This document shows, in pieces, positions 50,301 to 61,400 of a stretch of DNA of 64,000 nucleotides (position 1 is its first letter; the number at the start of each line of letters is the position of its first letter). The translations under genes were made by a program, and so were the position numbers. The notes under the pieces were generated by a model. It was not told the DNA's origin. It was given only the letters and a program-made list of their open reading frames with translations, and did not search any database. Source of the DNA: Marisa cornuarietis (Eukaryota; Mollusca; Gastropoda; Architaenioglossa; Ampullariidae); contig SMMW01000056.1 of assembly GCA_004794655.1 (NCBI GenBank), positions 1,364,001 through 1,428,000 on the forward strand. The letters are read 5' to 3'.

Positions 50301-50668
50301 TTTCAAACGATTTGTAGCAAATACCTTTATGCAATAGAATATTTTACACTTTTAGATAATCCACACATTTCAGCTAACACAAAACTGTTTGTCAAAAATT
50401 AAATGCCCGACATATTTTGTCTCCCTGGACAGCTGAAGCTTATTCCAGGGCTGCAGCAAGCCAGTGCATCATTAACTTGTGATGATTGACTTTCACAGGT
50501 GTGGCCTGGGGATGTCGTTGGACGTGGGATTACACAGGAGTCTTTAAGGAGACCTGCTATTGTGAAGACAAAGATGGCTGCAATGGTTCAGGACAGTTAT
50601 TCCTCAGTTTTACAGCTGCACTGCTGGTGTTATTTGCTCTGGTTCTCAACATGTCATGGACATTATAA
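47305..50668 (+). CDS. Ly6/uPAR domain protein, gene E (4 exons, divergent)
   Basis: Exons 47305-47365, 47968-48129, 49546-49596 and 50499-50668 join with phase-1 introns to give 147 residues. The first ATG pair is MMATGRLFVVLLGVVSFSTL, a signal peptide; either ATG could start. The Ly6 domain begins AIQCYQC and ends CYCEDKDGCN, with ten cysteines. The tail FLSFTAALLVLFALVLNM is strongly hydrophobic, as in GPI-anchored or membrane Ly6 proteins. It differs from A-D by an extra 51-base exon (GGWKKLTRRCGSRTDF) and low identity, so it is an older paralogue. It lies outside the tandem units and converges on the dynein gene. Confidence 0.85.
48361..48999. mobile_element. inverted-repeat element flanked by 91-bp direct duplications (gene E intron 2)
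   Basis: Two 91-bp direct repeats (48361-48451 and 48909-48999; 89 of 91 match) flank a 457-bp insert. The insert begins with several CACTTAATCCCC-like units and ends with their inverse (GAGGATTAAGTGTCTGGGGA near 48872-48891), so its termini form inverted repeats built from short tandem units. It has no coding capacity. The family is unknown. The flanks are far too long for an ordinary target-site duplication. Confidence 0.65.
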
Positions 50669-52493
50669 TCATCATCTGAGCACATTCTTCTAAAGGGATC
50701 TCTGCTGTAAAAATCATTCTTGTGTGTATATATATATATCTTGTATGTCACAAATTGAAGAATGGTGGTTGTTTACCAAGTAAAAAGACATTTTTGACAC
50801 TGAGTGGATTGGATGAGGACAAGAATGGTAGACGACTCAATGTAACATAGTTCTAGCAGAATTAAAGATGGTGTGGAATGTAGATGCTGAACCAACATTA
50901 AAACTTGAGCACTGTAAGAAGTATCGTCAATTCTCCCTTCAAAGACATAATACATGGGGAGAATTACATCTGCTTGCTTCCAGGTTTATGTAGAGCATAG
51001 AAGCCAAACATCAATTTGCATCATTTTGTTAATTTTTGTTTTAGGTGTATGGATTGTTGGAGTGGTCAGGATACTTGTGTTACAAAGTGTTACAAACCTG
51101 CATGAGGAATAAGTTTATTTTGAACTGCTGTTTTGGAACGACTGCTTTAGGATTCTTTGCATCTAAACAGTACTTTTTTTCATGTCTTTTGTGTTCTGTG
51201 CGATAGTCAACTATTAGAGCTTATCCTGGAAATGATTAAGGTGCAGAAAGTCACCATTATTATTTGATGGACTCTCCAGCTACATTTCTGCTCGAGTACT
51301 TTGTAGAAAAATTGGCATTTAAAATGAAACTCTTCTTATTCTTGGCATTCATAAAGTCAATTTGATGTTTGAGGAATTTTGCAGTGGTTGTGCTGGTTCA
51401 CAGTTTGTGTGTTTGTGAGTGGGTGTGGTATGCCTGCAGACTTGAAAGAGGATGAGTGGGCTTGTTAACAAATGGGTCTTTTATTTCAAAAGCCCAGCCA
51501 TTATATGACACATATCAACTTGTAATATAAACAGTGTATGGAAATGTATGTATATTTTTATATTTTCTTTGTATAGCTCTTCTGACTGGAATGAGAAGTT
51601 GTATGCAGATACAAAGAGCTAGAGATGTTTTATGCCTCTTAGTACCAGTTTTGCTACCATCTCTTATTTCAAAACTGTCCATTGAACTCCGCTCCTAATT
51701 GCCTAAACAAACCACGCATGATGTCCAGAATCTTATGCAAACTTACTGTAACGATCTAAAATGTACAAATATAGTCATGTTAAACACAAGTGCTTCTGCC
51801 CTAAATGGGGATAATTTCGTCCATATTTGTCCATTTTACAAAGTGGCAAAGTGAATCACTTTAAGTATAGAATTCCTATTTTGACTTGAAGAGTTTATGC
51901 TACATGTTGCATATAAAAGAGAAAACAACGCAGTCTTTACCCCTTTGTTAAATTTTATTATTGCCTTCCCTAACAAAACACTACATAGGAATCATTACTA
52001 ACATTTTTCCATTTGTTGTTTCTGAGTCTATTTGTAAAATGAAATGTTTTTTCATTTATATCCTGGAATAAATATTTTGTACACTCTGAGTTTCCTTTGT
52101 ACTTGTATAAAAGATCTAAAAGATGGTAAAAAAGCCTACCATTTCCTAAATCACGTAGAGCTGAGCTGAGTAACTTGAGAAAAAACAAAACATACAGTAT
52201 TGAGGAATTAAAGAACTGCAGGATGAGACAAAAATGAAGTGTTAGCCATATAGGTGCACTGGAACAGGCATTGTGCAGCTTGGCACTCGCTGTTATACGG
52301 GTTTCGAATTTAAAAATGGTTAACCCTGAATGGCACTTCAGCTTAACACTGCATTTTAATGTTTATAAAAACAAAAACAAACAGGTGACTTTGAATGATG
52401 TTGGGGTAAATGCCAAGGAGTTAAAAATTCACATTCCTTAGGGATTCCAGGGTGCCCTATATCAAACATGACGAGCGGGCAAAGTTACTGCAG
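50669..52493. other. convergent 3' region between Ly6 gene E and the dynein gene
   Basis: This is 1.8 kb of AT-rich sequence that should hold both 3' UTRs, since the flanking genes point at each other. AATAAA occurs on the plus strand near 52070, and the minus strand has an AATAAA near 51953; neither can be proven as the poly(A) signal used. No further gene is seen. Confidence 0.55.
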
Positions 52494-55400
52494 TTAATCA
52501 CTGAGCTGACAGAGAGAGGCCACTCCCCGGTTGATCCAGTAGTTTTCTGGTTTATTCGAGGGCAGGAGAATAATCATGACAAAGTTGGTAGAGTGGCCAG
52601 TGGTAGACAGGACACCTCGTCTTGCTGACGTTTTGTATACAGGGCACTTGTAGTGAGGAATCTCTTTGAAATTCTCAACACGATTAGGTTTCAACCAGAT
52701 CTGCAAGCATCTTGTTAAGGATTTGCCTTTTATTACAAAGAAAATATCTACAGCCTCACCCAATAACGTTTATTTCTTCTGAGGCATTGACAACAAAACT
52801 AAGAAAATAAATCATTCATGCAAAAGTGACTAAATATTAACTGTCTTCCATTGACAATCTTACCAGATGATTATAGGAGTTGCGCTACATTTTCACCAGG
52901 TCAGATGTAGTACCTCCTCTCTCAAACCCATGGATAAACTGCCCATGCCCATGTATATGAGTCCTGAGAGTAATTCTAAGGCAACAGCTAGTGAGGTTAA
53001 AAGGGCCTTCCGACTGAGGCTGTTAGGAGAAAGATGATACAAACAGCTGACGATGCCAAAAAAGTAGTGTCACTCCTATGATCATGTCATTTGGTAAAGT
53101 TAAAGAAGAAAGACATGTTTCAAAAAGACAAAAAAGGGTCAGATGGTGAGTCACAATCTCAGACATAAATAAAAGTATTACAGTCTGAAACATGAAGTAT
53201 GAAGAAGACAGTCATCAGCCTTGAAGTCGGCTATTTTTATAGTCTGTGACTATGAAAATGGATTTTAAATGAAAGTTTCATTACAATTATTTTCTGTTGA
53301 ATTTTAGTGAAAGGATGCAACCGGCAATGCGTCAAAGAGGATCTTAGGCACAGACTCTCCAATGACCCTTGCACGAGGGTCCCAGCGAGCTCCCTCCAAG
53401 AACAACCCCTGCACAAGAAAAGACTGGCTTTATCTTGGATTTAATTTTTTTCTTAATGAGTGTCCATTTAAGGACACATCTGCTCTGTTTTGTGCATTTT
53501 AAAATTTTTAACACAAATTTTAAAATTTACTACAGCAGGCTTTGGGAAAAGTGAGGCTTATGCTAGTAGCCTCTTAAATCTGATATTCACAACACCAAAC
53601 CAGGATACTTCCCCTAAAACAAAAATCAGATAACGTTAGGCCTTCTTCATCAACAACTTATGATAAGGAGCTGCCTATATGCACATGCCCTTTAAATGTT
53701 TTGTTAATGTGACTGGGGATGAATATATCCTGTGTGTGCCAAACATGAAGCAGCTTCAGAGTACATGACATCAGAGTCGACGCTAGGGGGATGCAGGGCA
53801 TTGGCCAAATAGAATTGTAGGGCCTTTTGAAGCTGGCACACATAGGTAGCAGGGCAATAAAAAGTGCTGGATGTCTTCTGAATGATGACTAACCATATCA
53901 GATTTATAACAATAGTATACATACATTCAAGCAAATTACAGACTGTCTCATCCCAAAGGTGTACTTGTTAGCACAGAGTCCCCATCAGGCGCAGGGCCTT
54001 GGGTGGTTGCCCCTGGTTGCCCCCTCCCTAGCGCCGGCTCTGATGACATCTAAGACTCATCAGGCTTACGTTTTCATAACACCACATTAATCAGTACAGT
54101 GAACAATAGACTTTCATATAAACTTACATAAATGTAGGCTCCATTATTTGGTTTGCATGCCACTTCCTTTTCTTCCTTCATGACTTCAAACTCAAACCCT
54201 ACTAAATCAATGGGATTATGATACTTACGAGCAAAGTTTTGTAAAACACCTGTAAGGGGAACAAAATAAGAAATACCTTGTGTGAGAAACTACAACATAG
54301 AACAATGTAGAAAGCTGGTGAATGATCACACAAGCCAACAACTGTACATGACTTAGTTTAACATCTAGCAATTTTCCCAGTGTTCCAGCATGAAACAAAG
54401 AGGTATTATTCACTAGCCAAATGTCTCAGCATTTGCCACAGTACTTATGCACCTAAGACTTTCAGTCAGTCAGTCAGTTGGTCTTATTCTTGTAAACTTC
54501 ACAGATCTAATTTTTACAAAAATGTGACAGAACGAGACTACACATTAAATCTACCTTTTGTGGCCTGTATACAGAGTTCAGGAATAAGAAAACTGTCATA
54601 ACACTTCACTTAATTTTAGAGATGTACATGCACAGAAGTGCATCCACACATGCTCTCTAAGATAAATATATATACCTGTCAGAAAGGACTGTGTGAAATA
54701 AATGTTATATATATACCTGTCAAAAATGACTGTGTGAAATAAAAGCCTGAAATCCAGAATGCTTTTGGTGCTCCACTGCTGACCCAATCCTGGAAAAAAT
54801 TAAGCCTGAAGACAGATTACTGTCACTTGTAAAAATCTTCATGGCTCTTTATCACATCACTAGGTGACAAAACAGTTAATTTTGTAAAAATTCTGTAAGC
54901 AAACATTGCCAATGGCTTCTCCCAGTGCTAAATATAAAATGCTTACAAATTTAGTTTCTTTTGTCTCTTCCTCTCCACATGCACACAACTATGATTCACC
55001 TCATCAGTAGGTCGTTGATGTAAGAACCAAGAGGTTTGAGGGAAGGGTAGGAGTTGGCTGCCCACACAGAAGGCAATCTCCCAACAAGCATGCTGTTGAA
55101 GACCTCTTCCAGCTGAGAAGACATGACCACTAAGCCTTTGATGGCTTTGCGTAGATTGGTGAGAGAATTCCGAACAACTCTGGTCAGCCGATTGAAGCGG
55201 ATGAGCTCCTGCCTCAGCACAGTGTTCATCGACTCCTCATACACCACTGGGTATTTATTCATGATCTGTTTGCACAAGGTGTCATGACAAATCCTGTCTT
55301 CTGCTAGATGGAGCTTCAGTAAGGCATGCCTTAAGGTGTGCAGTAAGTTTTTAGAATGCATTCTACTATATTACAACTCATCACAGAACATATAGTCTGA

Positions 55401-58400
55401 ATCAGCCTTGTTTATAACACTTACAAAAAAATTCCAAACATCAGCATGTGATGAGCATGAGATAAAAATACAGTTGGACCTCGCTAAGTCGAACTCAAAG
55501 GGACCCGAAAAAAAATTCGACTTACGGAGTTTTCGAGTTAGGGAAAATGGCATAATAGGTGCAGGTTAACCAAGGACAATGTTCTCCGGCTTAATTACTG
55601 TATTATATTATAACCGTTTATTATATAGTATTATTGTTTTATACGGATGCATGTACTGCCATTTCCGCGGCACGTACCGCACAGGAAAAACCACACTGAC
55701 ACGAACTCTATTCAGTGCTCGTCCCGATAAGAGACTGACAAAGTGTAGAAAACGTATTTTTCACAGTAAGTTTGCGTGTGAAGCCCCAACAGTCCACTGG
55801 TCAAGTTACCACCGCCACCGCCTGAAAGGATTGTCAAGGCGGGTGGCCATAAATCTTGACCAGTGATACGCGGCCCGTCGACTCGAAGTGACCGTGGGAA
55901 AAGTCTCGTGTCGGCCAGTTCCCCTGAATCGGTAAACTTCAAAGGGGGGACTGGTGTGAGAGTCAGTTAGTTGTCCCCTGCGCAACAGAGCACGCAACGA
56001 ACCTTTTACATAAAGATGAAAGGAAAATGGGATAAAAGTGTCTTTCTTGAGACAGTTTGGAACATAGTTTGGAACAGTTTGAGACATAGTTGCGTCTGGT
56101 TGGTGATGACTCAAAATTCGACTAACGGAGGTTGGAAGCCAAAAAATCTTCGAGTTAAGGAGATCTAAAATGTACATTGTTCTTATGGAATTTGGCCAGG
56201 AACTAACAATTAATTCCATATAGGGAAGTTTTCAACTTAGGTAAGCTCGACTTAGCAAGGTCCGACTGTACCATGAAACAAATTTTGCTGAAGAGCTTCA
56301 TGACACACACACACAACCAAAGAAGTGCTCACATGTTCCATATCGAAGTCTGGTGGCAACTTGCTAAGTATATCAGCAGCAAGTTCCTCGATGACTTCAC
56401 CAGAAGATTTACCACCACCACCTGTCTGCCTAGGTAGGGTCAACAGGATGCTTTCAAACAACTGTAACAAGCCCTAACATGCATTAATAAATGAAATCAA
56501 TCTGACATTAGGAACTAACAAATTACAACAAACGTATGGGGCGAAAACAATTGCAGCATCTGGCATTCAATCATCATTTTAATTAGTACAGGCTAACACT
56601 CTAAAATGCTTCAGGGTAAACCTGCTGTAACCTTTCTAGTATATTTATTTGATCTTCTTCCTCCCACTCAATCACTTAAGCAGCAAGAGAATCTATATCT
56701 TGGGCTATGGGTAGCCTTGAACCACATGTACCAGCTGAGTCTCCTGGTTGTCTTTTGTGATATCTGCATTTTCATGGAGACCAAAAACTTCTGGGTTGGG
56801 GTTGATTGGAAGTGTTCGAATGTACTCAATGTAGCTTTCATAAGGTCCCTCGCTTGGAACATAGTAGATGCCACTATCAGACAGCCTGAAAAAGGATGTG
56901 ACCATAGTCAAAAAGCAGTCTGTGAGCAAACAGCACAGCACACAATATTATCAGCTGCGTTTACAGTTTCTGGAAGGATATCTCAAAAGACCAGGCAGTT
57001 TAAATGCACACAATAGGAGGAAGCAATTTCTGTGCAATCTATGCAATTTTAGTACAGAACATTGAATAAAAACTTACTTTTTCACTAATATCCTTTTTGC
57101 AAAATACATTAATCATGAAATATTCTTTTTCACAAAATACATTAATCATGAAGACATTCAAACTGACAGACAATGGGTTTCTTTCTGTTTACTTGTAATT
57201 ATGATCTGTGATGATTTTCTCATTGTAGAAGTTGGAAAGAAGAGAAATCAACAGCCTGCGGTCTTTATCATCTGTTACACGACCACCATAGTTGCACTCT
57301 CCTGTCAGGTAAGTTAAGGCAGCCAGGGGCAGCTCTTTGTAGTCATTCAAAAACATCTGATACACATACACAATGCAGCCTGTGACAAATGCCAAACAAG
57401 AACTCTCCACAAAGCATGTTTCATCAAACCAATTAATCACCACATCAACCCACAACATATTCTTAAATGTAAACTATAACAACCAGTTTGTTCTGTGGTA
57501 GAGGCTGGCTTAGAAGCCAGTTGATGACCAACTGGTCAGCAGCACCGTTTGGCATGCAGGTTTGTTTTGATTCAGAGAGGATGGACGAGGCTGCTGTAAG
57601 TAGGAGGGATGCACCCAACACACTAGGTGGACCTCATCTGCAAAAGCAGTGCTGTATTCCGATATGGCTGAGCACCTTTAACACAAATGTTTGTGTTTTA
57701 TGCCATGCCAGCATTTAATCCATTGCTTACACATGGCTGAGAGGCCGTTACAACCATAGCTGGTACCATGAATTTACCCCTTTTTCAAAAAATTATATAA
57801 AATTAACGGAAAGAGGTAGACGAACAATTTAAATTGATAATGATAGATCAAACTGTGTAGAAAAGAAACATCTTTACCTTTTCTTTGCTTAAAAAAACAC
57901 TTTTATGGTATTCCCAACAGAAAATGCCATGATAATGATCAATCAGAAAATTTTTTATAGAGGTTTTACGAGCCCCCCCCCCCCAAAAAAAAATAAAAAT
58001 AACATAAGGGAGGAAACTACTAAAACCGTTGGGAAATCGTCTACCATGATTCCCTCCCTTGAACTGACAGGAAGTCAAAAGATTTTTTTCTGTAAACAAA
58101 GGAAAGTTCGAGAATCGAAGCACGTTGTCTCACTTTGACATGGATTTTTACTTCAACAACCACAAAGGAGAAGAAAATAGTAAGTAATATTAAAATTCTA
58201 ATGTATATTCTAATAAAAAAATATGTTTGTTTGGTACTTTATATCTGTATATTTACTGTGTAAATAAATTTTTTTGTTAATATCTGACCGGCAATTTCCA
58301 AAAGTTCTAAAGCGGGTACAGTCGTAATCTTTCATTTGATTTTAATACTCGAAGACAAAACCTATGTATCTTAAAATTTATACCAAGTGAATGTTTTAAA

Positions 58401-61400
58401 AATGCTCTTTAAAACGGTGTATTACTAATGGTTGTCTTTACTGTAGGTTAATAAATATAAATTTTCAAAGCTGCCGGTCGAAATTTCTACCCGGTTATTT
58501 GCTAGCCATTTCTAAACAGAAAGACAGGTACCGTGGGAAAACACAGAAAATTACTGTCAGACATAAAAACTACGACATAAAAAGAAGATCAATCGATAGA
58601 AAAATGAATCAACTATCGAATTCATTAATTTTTTTTATCCAAAACAACGCATTTTAAAACGTAAAAAAATAGACAAAAGCCAAGGGCGAATTTGCCCTTG
58701 TCGAAACCAAGCGTGGACCGCGCGTCGCGAATGGATTAAGGCTATATCACAGTGAGAGATGGTGAAAAACAGGACTTCAGGGTGAGACAATAACAATACT
58801 ACTAACAATACAAGCTAACAAAAAAGGAAAAAAAGAACAATATAAAATTGAGTGAGGTGAGGGAGGAGCTGATAAGGGATGATGTCTAATCCAGGTTCAG
58901 ATACAGAACATGTTTTTGAGAACCTGCTTAAGTTCAGAGACAGAAAAGGGAGAGCTGTACACTTCAGACCTGTCAGAGGAAAAGTTACATAAGGTAGACT
59001 TCCACATACTTTTAAAAGTCTGAACAGTGGTGGAGTATTGGGCTAAAAAGGAGTAATGGGCTGTGCTGTCACCCAGATAACTAGCAATGTCCCACCGATC
59101 TTAAAGAACCGAACCTCCAACCTGCAGATGGCTATAGCTGAAGATGCCTGATATCTTTCCGTAATCTTCTGAACGGCCGCCCACACCTTTGGGATGGGGT
59201 ATTGATTTACATGGAGGACACAAACATCTATCATGAAAGTTTTCTAGCTTGTTTAAAAAAATATGTTGATCTTACACTCGGCAGCATTTTAATAAGATAC
59301 TCTGTAGTGGGGCAATGGATGGCTATGGCATTGGGCTTTCTTCGGTGCTTGTTGGGCCAGTCTGTGGTATGGTAGCCAAAGCAACGTCATTTAACGCTGA
59401 TGTAAAAAAGTTCCATCAGGTGGTCCTGTAAAGGGGGACCTGCAATAGCCCCATTAATATCTAGGTCAAAACTAGAGCCTGAATGAAGTCAGGCGGTGCA
59501 GAAGGGCTTAAGAGTCAGCCAGCCTGATTTAACAAGTTCCACCTGTCCTCTGGCAAATTACTGTATGATTGTAAGATTGTAAAAATGACATAGTTGCTGG
59601 AAAATAATCAGTGCCACTAAGGTCATCATGCACCACCTTCCAATTTAAAACCAATGGGTGGGGCCAACAACTGAAAATCAACTGCAGAAACAGTCCTGTT
59701 ATACGGTCTGAAAAATGTAAGTAAACCAGCATTTAAAAAAACTGAAATCATTTTCCAAAAAACAGATCCAACAACTCTTCCCTAGCATCACTCAATGCCC
59801 AGTTCCACAGGGGTAGTGCTCACTGCTCCCCCAAAAGAAGGATGGGATAAGGAACTTGGGTCAGCAGACTCTCCAGGTCTTGTTAGGAGATTCGAGCAGA
59901 AGATGGAAGATACAGCAGACAGTGATCATCCTGCCCATAGTTATATTGGCCGCAACAGCTTGGGGAGAAGTGGATAGTGAAATCTGGCTAAACAAGCTGT
60001 GGCAGCAGTGAAGAGGGACAGCCCTACCTGAAGGGATGTCATTTGTGAGTCCCTATGCAAAACTTGAAAGCCTTTGAAGGAAAAAGATGTGGAAGAAGGA
60101 GAAGAGTCTCTCATAAAACTATGAGAGAGAGAGAAAAACAAGATGCAAGACAGTGTAGTTCTTCAAGTAGTTCCAAGATAGCATGGATAATCCGACAATT
60201 CTACTGAAGTATAATAGACATTTTGACCTACTGGTGGGAGATGCAGATGAGACACAGAGCATCTGCTGGGAGGAGAAGGGAGGGGATGATGGGATGAAGA
60301 AGGCAGTGAGATCAGAGGTATTATCTATATCAAGCCCCTACTCATCAAGGGAGATAAAACAATTAGAAGTTGGTAAAGTTGCTGAGAAAGCGTGTCAGCT
60401 ATGTGTTGGTTTTAAGGTATGAGTTTTTTGATGTAGTGATTTCTGGGGTGTCGTTTTTTTATTGTTTGCAGTGTGTAGTGCTTCATATTTGGAGATTTTC
60501 CTGCTTGTGTACTCGTGTCTGTGTGCATGTGATGTTTCTATGTGAGCTTGCTTGTGTGGACTGTGAAACATGGAGGACCCAGAAGAAAAGGGAGGAGGCA
60601 AAGTAGTAGACAGAAAGATGAGGACCTCAGAGGAGATCCATATCTCTGTCTGAAACAGAAATTGACAGCCATTTTTACTACAATGGTTACACCATGTGTA
60701 TGTTCACATATCTGATAAAATCTGTTGCACACTTGATCACTCACCAACATCTGCCTCATACTGATGCGCAGGTCTGACTCATTAAATTCATATGGGATGT
60801 TCCAGCCCAGTGGCCCAAACTTGCGGCGCTCTTGAACCAAGGCATGGAAGAAGCACAGGCCAAACAGCATCTTGTGCCACTTTTCTGGCTGTTCTCTCAA
60901 GCAAAGAGGCAGAAGTGCATCATGTAAAGAATGTTTTTAAGCACATGCAGGGCTATGCTTTAAAAGAATGTCCTAAATACCTTGATGCTGGCAAGATTTT
61001 TTTTATTTACGAGATTTTCAGAACACAGTAATAAACGTAAATTAAAAAGCACCTTATTGCAACCATTGAAAAATTCTGGATCTGAAATAGGGTCATTGAG
61101 AAAAGATCTCAGCATATTGGCACGCAAACCCTTGGGAGGTTCATTGGTCATCTTTACACCTGCAAAGAGTGACCATAAAATATCAGGGCTAAAGATGTTA
61201 ATGATTCACTAAACTGTGAAACCTCCTAAGCAGAACTACAGGATGATTGCTTTTTAAAGACTATGTAGCACCGTTAACTCTGAGATTTAACTTTGTGAAT
61301 ATGCGCTATAAAAATCTTCATTTATTATTATTATTATCATTATTATATTTAACGTTCTCCACTTCACAAACAATGTCTGTGTGCACTCAACGATTTTTTT

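Noticed and set aside
53658..53934. Minus-strand frames considered as the dynein exon after the GAYIY exon
   Set aside because: There is no dynein motif. The correct exon (LFLEGARWD) is at 53322-53408 and joins in phase on both sides.
54676..54805. Longer version of the dynein exon ending at the second donor
   Set aside because: It adds 41 bases, shifts the frame and hits a stop, whereas the 54717 donor keeps the frame with the next exon.
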